DNA from: Actinomycetes bacterium
Lineage (GTDB): Bacteria; Actinomycetota; Acidimicrobiia; Acidimicrobiales; Bog-793
DNA: 35,009 nt
Reading direction: 5' to 3'
NCBI GenBank assembly: GCA_021796455.1
Contig: JAKACA010000012.1
Span: forward strand, 1 to 35,009
The notes under the pieces: model-generated
Told to the model about the DNA's origin: nothing
Database searches by the model: none
The model's input: only the letters and a program-made list of their open reading frames with translations
Shown: positions 18,771 to 29,299 of the stretch, piece by piece
Layout of the letters: every line of letters begins with the position of its first letter
Position numbering within the stretch: the first letter of the stretch is position 1
Translations under genes and position numbers: made by a program

Positions 18771-19952
18771 TCAGCCACCCGATATGCAGGAGCCCGTGCT
18801 CACGACTGTGCCTGCGGCTCTCGCCTCGGCGATGTGCACCCTTTGCAGGACTCCCGGCGACGCGAGGGCGAACCCTATGTTGGCGCTGTTGGCGTCGCGC
18901 GAGAACACGATGCCGATCACCTTGCCGTCGGGCTCGACGAGCGGACCGCCGGAGTTGCCCGGACGCACGAGCGCCTGCAGCTCGTATATCTCGCGCTGGG
19001 TGCTGGCGGTGTCATAGATGTTGGGAGACTCGGGGTCGAAACGGGTCAGCACGCCGGCAGGCTGCGCGTTGAACGGGCCTCCGCCAGGGTAGCCGAGGAC
19101 GACTGCCTTCGTACCGCGCCCGACGTAGCCGCTGTCGAGAGTCAAGGGGGCTGCCGCCAGACCCGGCACCCGGAGCACAGCCAGGTCGAAATTCGGATCG
19201 AAAAAGACAAGCGTGGCGCGAGCCGACTGCACGCCGTCGTACTCGGTGATGTTGTCGGCACCGGCAACCACGTGCGCGTTCGTGACCACCAGTCCCGGAG
19301 CCACCACGAAACCTGACCCCTCTACGACGACGTCTCCACATCCCATGGCGACGATCTGGACGGTGGAGCGACCAACCAGGAGCGATGCCGCGCGCACCTG
19401 CGCCGCATCGGCCACCGTTACCGGTGTCACCGGCGGTGCGATGCCGATGCAGGGGACGGGAAGCCCGGCTTGGTCGAGCAGGCACGCCTTGGCGGCGAGC
19501 GCGCTCGGGAGCTCGGGCATGAGATCGGACATAAAGCGCACAACTCTCGAATTGTCGATCTGGCTGGATATGAGCCGGACCTGGCTGTCAGCGAGGATCG
19601 AGGCGAACAGCCAGATCATCAAGAGGGTGCCGGCCATCGCGATCACTGCTCCGCTTCCGGCGTCGAAAGCGGCCACGCGGTGCCCGCGCAGGTGAGTCCA
19701 CACCTTCATGCCCAGCCGGCGACCGACGTCCCACAGCATCGTGGCGGGAACGAGCAGGGTCAGGAGCGACACGAACGTGCGCACGAAGACGCCGTGTAGA
19801 TAGGGCAGGACGACGATCACAGCCGCGACGCCGACCGCCAGACCGAGCAGTCCCCCGACGAAGGACAGGACCTGGACGACGGCACCGAGCCTGAGCCCGT
19901 GGACAGCCGCCACGAGGACGGCGACCACAACGATGATGTCGAGCGCGTCCAC
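18771..19952 (-). CDS. MarP-like membrane serine protease (CvpA-like TM domain plus trypsin-like protease)
   Basis: N-terminal four-TM CvpA-like region, VTNAHVVAGADN (His), DLAVLRVPG (Asp), RPGNSGGPLV (Ser). GTG start. Confidence 0.87.
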   Translation of the reverse strand: MDALDIIVVVAVLVAAVHGLRLGAVVQVLSFVGGLLGLAVGVAAVIVVLPYLHGVFVRTFVSLLTLLVPATMLWDVGRRLGMKVWTHLRGHRVAAFDAGSGAVIAMAGTLLMIWLFASILADSQVRLISSQIDNSRVVRFMSDLMPELPSALAAKACLLDQAGLPVPCIGIAPPVTPVTVADAAQVRAASLLVGRSTVQIVAMGCGDVVVEGSGFVVAPGLVVTNAHVVAGADNITEYDGVQSARATLVFFDPNFDLAVLRVPGLAAAPLTLDSGYVGRGTKAVVLGYPGGGPFNAQPAGVLTRFDPESPNIYDTASTQREIYELQALVRPGNSGGPLVEPDGKVIGIVFSRDANSANIGFALASPGVLQRVHIAEARAAGTVVSTGSCISGG

Positions 19953-19963
19953 CTCAGGCTTGC

Positions 19964-20083
19964 CTAGTCAACGGTCCCGATCGGCTCGATCCCGAGATCA
20001 CGATAGGTAAGCGGGGCGAAGTACCGGGCTCCCATGCCGGCGAGCCGAGACGCGACCTCGTTTCGGACCGTGTTCGATTCCAT
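19964..20083 (-). CDS. Candidate small ORF, 39 aa, unknown function
   Basis: ATG-TAG ORF MESNTVRNEVASRLAGMGARYFAPLTYRDLGIEPIGTVD, 11 nt upstream of the marP-like start on the same strand; third-position GC ~76%. Below the ORF-track length cutoff. Confidence 0.35.
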   Translation of the reverse strand: MESNTVRNEVASRLAGMGARYFAPLTYRDLGIEPIGTVD

Positions 20084-20149
20084 AGGCGGCCCGAGTGTAG
20101 GTCCCCCTGATCATGGGACGCGGCGCGACCGAACACGGCGCGGCGGCCC

Positions 20150-20998
20150 TTGGCGCGAGATGTGCTCTCTGATCGGCTAAACCGTGTAGCTGTGGTCGGT
20201 ACCGAAGGCGAATCAATTTTCAGCCGTCTCGTGGCCCGGCGCGGCGGTGCGGCACAGGCGCCGCATGATCAAGCGGGGCTGCAAAGGCATGACTTGTACA
20301 TACCTGAGCACCAGCACCGCGACATCTCCGGGGGCGGGCCCAGAGCCGCGGTGTTCGGGATCAGCGACGGTCTCGTCTCCAACACCTCGCTCGTTCTCGG
20401 CATCGCAGGTGCAAGCGCGGCCTCGGGGCTCGTACGTCTCGCCGGGCTTGCCGGGCTGCTCGGTGGGGCGTTCTCCATGGCAGCCGGCGAGTACATCTCA
20501 ATGCGAGCCCAAAGCGAGCTCTTCCAACGCGAGATAGAGATCGAACGGCGGGAGATAGAGCGGCACCCAAAGGGCGAGATGCGCGAGCTCGTGCACCTCT
20601 ACGAGACCCGGGGCATGCCTACCGAGCTCGCGCAGCAGGTGGCCAGCGAGATGATGGCGAACCCCCAGGTAGCGCTCGAGACGCACGCCCGCGAGGAGCT
20701 CGGCATCGACCCGAGCTCCACAGGCAAGCCCCTCCAGGCTGCCTTCTGGTCCTTTTTGACATTTGCCCTCGGTGCCTTCGTACCGCTCCTTCCCTTCCTC
20801 TTCAGCAGCGGATCGACCGCGACGCTCTGGGCGGTCGGAGCGGCGGGGACCTCCGCTCTGGCGGTGGGTGGGCTCCTCTCGATCTTCACCGGCCGCAAGT
20901 GGTGGTTCTCTGCTCTGCGCCAGCTCCTCATCTGCGCGGCCGCGGGAGCCGTCACCTATAGCGTCGGGTCTGCCATCGGAGTCAGCGGGATCGGGTGA
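20150..20998 (+). CDS. VIT1/CCC1 family (iron/manganese) transporter
   Basis: EHQHRDISGGGPRAAVFGISDGLVSNTSLVLGIAGAS, GGAFSMAAGEYISMRAQSELFQREIEIERREI. N-terminal ~50 aa may be over-extended. Confidence 0.88.
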   Translation: MARDVLSDRLNRVAVVGTEGESIFSRLVARRGGAAQAPHDQAGLQRHDLYIPEHQHRDISGGGPRAAVFGISDGLVSNTSLVLGIAGASAASGLVRLAGLAGLLGGAFSMAAGEYISMRAQSELFQREIEIERREIERHPKGEMRELVHLYETRGMPTELAQQVASEMMANPQVALETHAREELGIDPSSTGKPLQAAFWSFLTFALGAFVPLLPFLFSSGSTATLWAVGAAGTSALAVGGLLSIFTGRKWWFSALRQLLICAAAGAVTYSVGSAIGVSGIG

Positions 20999-21564
20999 CT
21001 CCGACCGACCGCCAAGGCGCCGCCCGGGCGAAGCGGCGACGGATCGAGCCGACGCTCTACCTCGTGCGCCATGCGAGGGCCGAGAACCGGGAACGATGGA
21101 ACGAGCCTGACGCCGAGCGGCCACTCACGCGGCGCGGACTCGAGCAGTCTCGCGTCATCGCCGGCCACCTTGGCGACCTTGGCGAGCGCCCATTGTCGCG
21201 AGTGCTCTCCAGTCCGGCAGTGCGCTGCCGCCAGACAGTCGCGCCGCTGGCAGCCGCCGGTGGACTCGAGGTCATCGAGACGCGGTGGCTCGACGAGGGA
21301 TCCGAGCCCAGCTACGCCTTCGAGCAGCTGAGAAAGCTGGCTGTGCGGCTCGACCCGCCATCTGGAGTCGGTGGACCTGTGGCGGCCTGCACCCATGGTG
21401 ACGTCATCTGGGGGATTCTCGAACAGCTGCACGAGCTCGGCATCGATCTCGGGCCGCAACCAGAGGCCCCTAAAGGTGGAGTGTGGATCTTCGCTCTGAC
21501 GCCGGCCGGCGTGAGCAGCGCCACCTTCTACCAACCGGCCGAGGAGAAAAAGGCGAGGGTGTGA
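20995..21564 (+). CDS. Histidine phosphatase family protein (SixA-like)
   Basis: LYLVRHARAENRE...PLTRRGLEQSRVIAGHL...VLSSPAVRCRQT...ACTHGDVIWGIL. GTG start overlaps the VIT stop (GTGA). Confidence 0.87.
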   Translation: MTPTDRQGAARAKRRRIEPTLYLVRHARAENRERWNEPDAERPLTRRGLEQSRVIAGHLGDLGERPLSRVLSSPAVRCRQTVAPLAAAGGLEVIETRWLDEGSEPSYAFEQLRKLAVRLDPPSGVGGPVAACTHGDVIWGILEQLHELGIDLGPQPEAPKGGVWIFALTPAGVSSATFYQPAEEKKARV

Positions 21565-22241
21565 GCGAGCTGCCTGGAGCGACAGGGCCCCTCGCCCTCG
21601 TGGGTGGAGACGAGTGGAAGCCCGGCTGTGAGTTCGACGCCGAGCTGCTGGAACGCTCGGGCCGATCCGAGGTCCTCGTTCTTCCCACAGCTGCCGCCTA
21701 CGAGCATCCCGAGAGGGCCGTCGAGGCCGCGCGGTCCTGGTTCGCGCCCTTCGGTGGGACGGTTCGCGCTCTCATGGTGCTCAGCCATGCCGACGCATGC
21801 CTCGAGGAGAACGCAGCCGCGGTGAGGGAGGCGGGTTTCGTCTACCTGTCGGACGGCTCTCCTTTGCACCTGCGGTCCGTCCTCAAGGGATCGGCGGTGT
21901 TCGAAGCCCTCACGGCAGCCTGGCACGGCGGCACGGTCCTGGCCGGGTCGTCCGCGGGGGCAACCGTCCTCTGCGATCCCATGGTGGACCCGCGGGGAGG
22001 CGCTTACACGGTGGGGCTCGGCCTCGTCGGCCAGCTGGCGGTCGTCCCGCGCCAAAGGGGTGCCGCTGTGGCCTGGCGGACCCTCGAGCTGGCGCCTCCC
22101 GGAGTGCCGCTTGTCGCGATAGACGAGCGTACCGCCCTCATCCGCGAGCCCGACGGCAACTGGATCAAGAGGGGCGCGGGAGACGTGACGGTATACCTGG
22201 ACGGGAAGAAGGGATCGCTCGAGGCCCTCGCGACCCGCTGA
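21561..22241 (+). CDS. Peptidase S51/cyanophycinase-like type 1 glutamine amidotransferase-fold protein
   Basis: GPLALVGGDEWKPGCEFDAELL, EVLVLPTAAAYEHPERA, GTVLAGSSAGATVL (nucleophile Ser). GTG start overlaps the preceding stop. Confidence 0.78.
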   Translation: MSELPGATGPLALVGGDEWKPGCEFDAELLERSGRSEVLVLPTAAAYEHPERAVEAARSWFAPFGGTVRALMVLSHADACLEENAAAVREAGFVYLSDGSPLHLRSVLKGSAVFEALTAAWHGGTVLAGSSAGATVLCDPMVDPRGGAYTVGLGLVGQLAVVPRQRGAAVAWRTLELAPPGVPLVAIDERTALIREPDGNWIKRGAGDVTVYLDGKKGSLEALATR

Positions 22242-22296
22242 GCCCGTCTCTATGACAAGAGCCCGGCCGCGGGGCGTGCCGGGGGGCAAGCCAGTC

Positions 22297-22851
22297 TCAG
22301 TCGGCCTCGGTGATCGTGACAGACTCCATCGTCACCTGCTCACGAGGAACGCCCCCGGGAGTTCCCACCTTGTCGATCAGCGCGAGGACGTCACGGCCGC
22401 TCACGAGCTGCCCAAAGTAAGCATAGAGGGGCGGCAGCCGCACGCCGTCGGGACCCGAGATCACGAAGAACTGGCTGCCGTTCGTGTCCGGGCCGGCATT
22501 TGCCATCGCGAGCGAGCCGATCTGGTACTTGCCAGGGGACGGCAGCTCATCCTCGAAGCGGTAGCCAGGCCCCCCTGCGCCGGTGCCCTCGGGGTCGCCG
22601 CCTTGGACGACGAAACCCGGGATCACGCGATGGAACGCGATCCCGTCGAAGTAGTGGTAGCGCGCGAGAAACACGAAGTTGTTGACTGTCCGCGGAGCCG
22701 CGATGGCGTCAAGAGCAAAGACCATCGTGCCTTTGGAGGTGACGACCTCGGCGCTGTACCGCCTCGACAGATCGATGCCCATTACCGGCTGAGCGTCAAA
22801 CCGCCGTGTCTTTCGCGCAGATCCGTCAGCAGGGGGAAACTCGGTCGGCAC
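22297..22851 (-). CDS. Peptidylprolyl isomerase (cyclophilin type)
   Basis: VNNFVFLARYHYFDGIAFHRVIPGFVVQGGDPEGTGAGGPGY...GSLAMANAGPDTNGSQFFV. Confidence 0.93.
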   Translation of the reverse strand: MPTEFPPADGSARKTRRFDAQPVMGIDLSRRYSAEVVTSKGTMVFALDAIAAPRTVNNFVFLARYHYFDGIAFHRVIPGFVVQGGDPEGTGAGGPGYRFEDELPSPGKYQIGSLAMANAGPDTNGSQFFVISGPDGVRLPPLYAYFGQLVSGRDVLALIDKVGTPGGVPREQVTMESVTITEAD

Positions 22852-22860
22852 TGTGACCTC

Positions 22861-23799
22861 CTAGGCCTTTACCTTCTTGAGGGTGACCTTCAAGACATAC
22901 ACTTTCACCGTCGGAGTCCCCCCCGAGCTGCCGTCAGCGCCGATGGCATCGACGACGCTCATACCGGAGATGACCTTCCCGAAGATGGTGTAGGTCGGCT
23001 CGGAGTTGAGCTGGGTCTGGCCGCCGGGCAGGACCACGAAGAACTGGCTCCCATCGGTGCTGGCGTTTTGCACCTGTGGATTCGAGTTGCTGTTCGCCAT
23101 CACGAAGTCGCCCGGCTCGTAGCAGGCCGCGGTCGCCTTTGTCTTGCACGAGGCGGGCGGGTAGTTGCCTGTGAAGCTGTAGCCCGGGAAGCCGTGAGGC
23201 CCACCGGTGCCTAGCCCTGTCGGGTCCCCACCCTGGATGACGAAACCCGGGATCACGCGGTGGAAGAAGGTCCCGTTGTAGTAGTTCCACTTCGCGAGGA
23301 AGACGAAGTTGTTCACTGCCGCGTACGACTTCGCCGCGTTCATCTTGACGACGAAGGTTCCAAGCGAGGTGTCGAAGGTCGCGTCCCAGACCGAGCTCCT
23401 CGCGATGCAGTCGGGCGGCGCCTTTGTGAACCAGACGATCCGCTTGGTCGTCCCCTTCGCCGGTGGGCAGGAGGGCACGACCGCGACGCTCGTGAGCGGC
23501 AGAGTCGTCGGCGGTGGGAACGTCGTGGTCGTCGTCGACTTCGAAGTGGCAGTCGCTGAGGGCTTGGTCGTGCCGGTCGGTGACTTGGCCGCCTTCTTCG
23601 GGCTGGGGCCGATCTGGATGAGCACGACGATGAGGATGATCCCGGCGGCAACGGCCGCGAGGGTCGCGCCGCGTCTCCTCGTCGAGCGCCTCTTGCGCTG
23701 CTTTTGGATGATTGCCTGCTTCTCAGCGCGCAGCGCTCGCTGACGGGCTCGTTTCTCGGTTGGCACGGCGCGAGAGGCTACCGGCTCTGGACCGTCCAT
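22861..23799 (-). CDS. Membrane-anchored peptidylprolyl isomerase (cyclophilin type)
   Basis: Basic N-terminus plus TM, Thr-rich linker, VNNFVFLAKWNYYNGTFFHRVIPGFVIQGGDPTG...DGSQFFVVLPG. GTG 23766 is an alternative start. Confidence 0.9.
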   Translation of the reverse strand: MDGPEPVASRAVPTEKRARQRALRAEKQAIIQKQRKRRSTRRRGATLAAVAAGIILIVVLIQIGPSPKKAAKSPTGTTKPSATATSKSTTTTTFPPPTTLPLTSVAVVPSCPPAKGTTKRIVWFTKAPPDCIARSSVWDATFDTSLGTFVVKMNAAKSYAAVNNFVFLAKWNYYNGTFFHRVIPGFVIQGGDPTGLGTGGPHGFPGYSFTGNYPPASCKTKATAACYEPGDFVMANSNSNPQVQNASTDGSQFFVVLPGGQTQLNSEPTYTIFGKVISGMSVVDAIGADGSSGGTPTVKVYVLKVTLKKVKA

Positions 23800-23844
23800 G
23801 GGAAAGCGGCCCCGTCAAGACGTGGGACAGCTAGCTTGTCTGCC

Positions 23845-25059
23845 GTGTCCCTCGTCGTGCAGAAGTTCGGCGGCACGTCCGTCGCCGACACCGACCGCAT
23901 CAAAGCGGTCGCCGACCACATTGCCCGTTCGAAGCGGTCGGGCGACAGCATCGTCGTCGTCGTGAGCGCTATGGGCAAGACGACGGACGAGCTGCTGCAC
24001 CTCGCCAACCAGGTCTCCAAGGTCATTCCGGGCCGGGAGATGGACATGTTGTGGACCGCAGGCGAACGAATCTCGATGGCACTTGTGTGCATGGCGCTCG
24101 CGGAGCGAGAGATCCCGGCTGCCTCCTTCACCGGCAGTCAAGCTGGCATCGTCACCGACGAGCTGCACACCCGGGCCAGGATCGTCCAGGTCAAGGGCGA
24201 CCGCATACGCTCGGCGCTCGCAGCCGGGTTGGTACCGGTCGTGGCAGGGTTTCAGGGTGTCTCCACCGCCAATGACGTGACAACGCTCGGCCGGGGCGGA
24301 TCCGACACGACGGCCGTCGCGCTCGCGGCCGCCCTTGGTGCTGATCGGTGCGAGATCTACACCGACGTCTCCGGAGTGTTCTCAGCCGACCCCAGGATCG
24401 TGCCGAGCGCCCGCAAGCTCCCGCGTATCTCCTTCGAGGAGATGCTCGAGATTGCAGCCACCGGGGGCAGGGTGCTGGCCCTGCGCAGTGTCGAATTCGC
24501 CCGCAACCACCACGTCAGCCTGCTCGTTCGTTCGTCGTTCACCTGGGAACCGGGCACTCTTGTCACCGAGGAGGATCCTTCGATGGAGCAACCGGTCGTA
24601 TCGGCCGTCACGAGTGACGCCACGTCCGCCAAGATCACCCTGTCAGGCGTTGCCGACCGCCCGGGAATCGCCGCCGCGCTGTTTCGAGGACTGGCTGATC
24701 GACACGTAAACGTGGACATGATCGTGCAGAACGTCTCCCACGACGGCACGACCGACATCTCCTTTACGGCCCCAAAGGACGACGTCGCTGCCTCACTCGA
24801 GGTTGCCGAGGCGATGCGACCGTCTCTCGGAGCGGTCTCGGTGGTCGCAGACGACGACGTCGCCCAGGTATCCCTCGTCGGAGCGGGCATGAAGACCAAC
24901 CCCGGAGTGACCGCGACGATGTTCGAGACCCTGGCTGGTGCCGGCATAAACATCGAGATGATCTCGACGTCGCCTATCAGGATCTCCTGCATGGTGAGAG
25001 CCGAGGTTGCCGAGCGGGCCGTCCAGGTGCTGCACGCGGCTTTCGCGCTCGACACCTGA
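23845..25059 (+). CDS. lysC: Aspartate kinase
   Basis: VVQKFGGTSVADTDRIKAVA, GRGGSDTTAVALAAALGADRCEIYTDVSGVFSADPRIV, C-terminal ACT domains. GTG start inferred. Confidence 0.95.
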   Translation: MSLVVQKFGGTSVADTDRIKAVADHIARSKRSGDSIVVVVSAMGKTTDELLHLANQVSKVIPGREMDMLWTAGERISMALVCMALAEREIPAASFTGSQAGIVTDELHTRARIVQVKGDRIRSALAAGLVPVVAGFQGVSTANDVTTLGRGGSDTTAVALAAALGADRCEIYTDVSGVFSADPRIVPSARKLPRISFEEMLEIAATGGRVLALRSVEFARNHHVSLLVRSSFTWEPGTLVTEEDPSMEQPVVSAVTSDATSAKITLSGVADRPGIAAALFRGLADRHVNVDMIVQNVSHDGTTDISFTAPKDDVAASLEVAEAMRPSLGAVSVVADDDVAQVSLVGAGMKTNPGVTATMFETLAGAGINIEMISTSPIRISCMVRAEVAERAVQVLHAAFALDT

Positions 25060-25117
25060 GCTCACCTGTGCCGAGCATACGGCCCACCGCCACGAGTCCC
25101 TGGCGGCAGTCCCTTAG

Positions 25118-26149
<1,032 letters not shown>

Positions 26150-26170
26150 GCCGGCGCTGAGCTCGCACGT

Positions 26171-27592
26171 TCATCTCTTCGGATCCCCACGGGCCACCTG
26201 GGCCGAAGGGCCGGCCCCCGATGCCCAGAGAGCCGACAGTGGTGGAGCGAGACCCTCCTCCAGGGGCTCCGGCGGCACCGGCGGCTCCGAGGCGGCTCTT
26301 CGGGGCGGGAACCGGCTGAAGAGAAGCCCGTAAAGGACGGCGTTGACACACTGGAACAAGGCGGCCAGCTCAAAGGGCGCCGCCAGGCTGACTTCGTCGA
26401 ACAGATACCCGGCAAGCACCTGGCTTCCCCCCATCGTCGCCTGGGCGGGCAGGTTCGACAGCGCGGCAACGCTTGCCCGCTCCGCGGGATCTGCCAGATC
26501 CTGGGTGTAGGACTGACGGAGCGGCAGGCCGACACGCTGCACGAGCATGCGGACGACATAGATCGCTCCTGCGAGCAGGAAGCCCGGAGCCAGCACCATC
26601 GGGACGAGGAGCATGCCGGACAAGGCTCTCGTGGCTACGATCGTGCGTACTGTTCCCAGCTGGCGCGCAATACCTGCAGCCGCGAGGCTCGAGACGAGAG
26701 ATCCCAGGTTGACGACGGCAAAGAGCAGGCCGATGGCTTCTGGGCCCGCACCATAGCGGCGGTACAGCCAGTAGCTGACGAAGGGTCCGAAGAGCCCGAT
26801 CGCGACACCGTTGGTGCCGTTTGTCACCCAGAAACGCCATAGAGCCGGCCACGACCGCCGCGGCCAGGAGAGGTGGCGGCCACCTGGCCTGTCCCGAACG
26901 ACTGGGCTCCGACGCCCGTCGAGCCCGAGAGCGATGAGGCCGGCCGCCGCTGCCATGACGGCGGCAAGGAGGAAGGCGGGGCGGTAAGCCGCAGTGACAG
27001 CAGCCGCTGTCATATGCGCGTGAGGGTGGGCCAGACCGGCCAAGGGTCCACCGACGAGAGCTCCGAGCGAGGACGCAAACTGGAGGCGGCCGAACGCCGC
27101 GGACCTCTGCTTGGCCGGCACGGTCTCCGCCACAAGAGCTGACTCCGCGGGTTGATAGGGACCGACCGCCCCTCCACCTGCTCCAGCTCCACGACCGAAG
27201 GTTCCGAGCGCGGCAAAGACGAAGAGCACGACCGTCTCGCGGGAGTACGCGTACGCGACACCAGCAAGAGCCGCCAGCAGCGGCACCACGACCAGGAACG
27301 GCTTGCGACCGACGCGATCGGAGAGCAGCCCGACGGCCGAAGACATGAAAGCCGAAGCGACGGTCACGCCAAGGAAGAGCACACCCAGCTCGAGAGCCGA
27401 AAAACCCTCGCCCGCGAGGTAGAGCGCCGCCACGACGCCCGCGATCGCCCTCGCCGCGCTCATGGCCACCCGAGCCGCGAGGACGATGCTCAGGTTCTTG
27501 TCCACCCACTCCGGCTTCACGAGGCTCACCCAGCGGGCCCGCGTCCGTCCAGGTTGCCCTGACTTGCCGGCCGGAATGTCCACTTGGGCCAT
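26171..27592 (-). CDS. MFS transporter
   Basis: 12-TM-like hydrophobic pattern with GLLSDRVGRKPFLVV; ATG at 27592 has no clear SD. Confidence 0.87.
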   Translation of the reverse strand: MAQVDIPAGKSGQPGRTRARWVSLVKPEWVDKNLSIVLAARVAMSAARAIAGVVAALYLAGEGFSALELGVLFLGVTVASAFMSSAVGLLSDRVGRKPFLVVVPLLAALAGVAYAYSRETVVLFVFAALGTFGRGAGAGGGAVGPYQPAESALVAETVPAKQRSAAFGRLQFASSLGALVGGPLAGLAHPHAHMTAAAVTAAYRPAFLLAAVMAAAAGLIALGLDGRRSPVVRDRPGGRHLSWPRRSWPALWRFWVTNGTNGVAIGLFGPFVSYWLYRRYGAGPEAIGLLFAVVNLGSLVSSLAAAGIARQLGTVRTIVATRALSGMLLVPMVLAPGFLLAGAIYVVRMLVQRVGLPLRQSYTQDLADPAERASVAALSNLPAQATMGGSQVLAGYLFDEVSLAAPFELAALFQCVNAVLYGLLFSRFPPRRAASEPPVPPEPLEEGLAPPLSALWASGAGPSAQVARGDPKR

Positions 27593-27596
27593 ATTA

Positions 27597-27610
27597 TTGC
27601 CTATCGGCAA
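27597..27610. promoter_or_regulatory. Palindrome TTGCC-TATC-GGCAA in the divergent MFS intergenic region
   Basis: Perfect 5-bp arms, 4 bp upstream of the 26171..27592 start codon. Confidence 0.5.
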
Positions 27611-27708
27611 GCAACGATAATGGTCCCGCAGCGCTACGGAGCCGCGCCGTGTCCTCGTGGCGCCTAGATACGAGAGCCCTAGGATGTAGGGAAGGGAGCT
27701 GTCACGAG

Positions 27709-29253
27709 ATGAGCACTGGAGAGACTTCGCCCGCAACGGGAAGGGCACGGACGGGAACCCGGGGGCGACCCGGCCTTGCGCTGGCGGTCGTGATGACCGG
27801 CGTCCTCATAACCGCGGTCGACACCACGATCGTCGTGCTCGCTCTGCCAGAGATCGAGCGGAACCTGCACGTCGCTCTGGCTTCGGTCATCTGGGTGATC
27901 ATCGGCTACCTGTTCGTGATCACCTTGCTAGCCACCCAGGTGGGCCGCCTGGGCGACATGTTCGGGCGAGTCCGGATGTACGAGGCGGGTTTCCTCGTGT
28001 TCATTCTCGGATCGGCTCTGTGCGCCCTGTCGTGGAACGAGTCGTCGATAATCGCCTTCCGCCTGCTCCAGGGCGTCGGTGGCGCCCTCGTCAGCGCGAA
28101 CAGTGGCGCAGTGATCGCCGACATCTTCCCCCCCGAGAGACGTGGACGGGCCTACGGCTTCAACGCGATCGGATGGAGCATCGGTGCGGTCCTCGGAATC
28201 GTGCTCGGCGGTCTGATCGTGACCTACATCTCGTGGCGGTGGATCTTCTGGATCAACGTCCCGATCGGGTTCGGCGCGGTCCTCCTCGCCGTCCGCGTCC
28301 TGCACGACACCGGCGATCGCAAGCAGCACCGCCTCGACCCGGCGGGCATGGTGGCAGCCGGTCTCGGGCTATTCGGGATCCTCTGGGCCGTGACCAAGCT
28401 GGCAACGACCTCCTTGAATGCATCGATCCTCGGCTACCTCATCGGTGGCGTCATCATGCTCGGCGCCTTCTTGCTCATCGAGCGCGCTCAGGACGAACCG
28501 ATGGTCAACCTGTCGCTCTTCAAGATCCCCACGATGTCTCCCTCCCTCCTCGCGGCGCTGTTCCAGGGGCTGGCCACCTACGCGGTGCTCTTCCTCGTGA
28601 TCATGTACCTGCAAGGCCCGCGGGGACTCTCTCCTCTGGACGCTTCGCTGCTTCTCGTCCCCGGATATGTGATCGGCGGTGCTATCGGACCGTTCTCCGG
28701 GCACATGGCAGACAAGCTCGGCCCCGTCATACCCGCCACAGCCGGCCTCGCGATCCAGGTGGTTGCCCTCTTCCTCTACGCGCACCTCGGAATGGCGACC
28801 GGGCTCTGGGTCGTCGTGCTGGCAAGCACTGTCAACGGGATCGGAGCGAGCAGCTTCTTCCCGGCCAACAACGCGGCCGTGATGAAGGCCTCGCCTCGAG
28901 AGATATTCGGCGTGACTTCAGGGATGCTCCGGACCTTTGCGAACGTCGGCATGGTCTTCTCGTTCTCCATGGCGATACTCGTAGCAGCGCGCTCTATACC
29001 GCGGGGCCTTGCCTTTGCCATATTCGTCGGCACGACCAAGCTGCACGGCCGGCTGGCGACAGCCTTTACGACCGGGCTCCACGCTGCTTTCTACGCATCG
29101 ATGGGTTTCCTGGTACTGGCAGCCCTCCTCTCGGCATTGCGCGCGAGAGCGCAGCTCACCGACGCCACTGCTCCCGGTGGGCCTGCCTACAGCCCAGCCG
29201 CTGTCGCCACAGCTCCGCCCAATCCGGAGACTCCACTCGCTTCGCACGAGTAG
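27709..29253 (+). CDS. DHA2-type (EmrB/QacA-like) MFS drug-efflux transporter
   Basis: MTGVLITAVDTTIVVLALPEIERNL, LGDMFGRVRMYEAGFLVFILGSALCALS, GVGGALVSANSGAVIADIFPPERRGRAYGFNAIGWSIGAVLG. SD GAAGGGAG. Confidence 0.92.
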   Translation: MSTGETSPATGRARTGTRGRPGLALAVVMTGVLITAVDTTIVVLALPEIERNLHVALASVIWVIIGYLFVITLLATQVGRLGDMFGRVRMYEAGFLVFILGSALCALSWNESSIIAFRLLQGVGGALVSANSGAVIADIFPPERRGRAYGFNAIGWSIGAVLGIVLGGLIVTYISWRWIFWINVPIGFGAVLLAVRVLHDTGDRKQHRLDPAGMVAAGLGLFGILWAVTKLATTSLNASILGYLIGGVIMLGAFLLIERAQDEPMVNLSLFKIPTMSPSLLAALFQGLATYAVLFLVIMYLQGPRGLSPLDASLLLVPGYVIGGAIGPFSGHMADKLGPVIPATAGLAIQVVALFLYAHLGMATGLWVVVLASTVNGIGASSFFPANNAAVMKASPREIFGVTSGMLRTFANVGMVFSFSMAILVAARSIPRGLAFAIFVGTTKLHGRLATAFTTGLHAAFYASMGFLVLAALLSALRARAQLTDATAPGGPAYSPAAVATAPPNPETPLASHE

Positions 29254-29299
29254 CGCCGCGTCGGCGGGCAAGCGTAGGCCCCGATCGTCTTGTCGGTCG

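Noticed and set aside
20150-20300. Manganese or other riboswitch upstream of the VIT transporter
   Set aside because: No yybP-ykoY-like conserved loops recognised; the region may partly encode the N-terminus.
26370-27509. 379-aa minus-strand ORF
   Set aside because: Alternative frame within the MFS gene; low-complexity Arg/Gly-rich translation.
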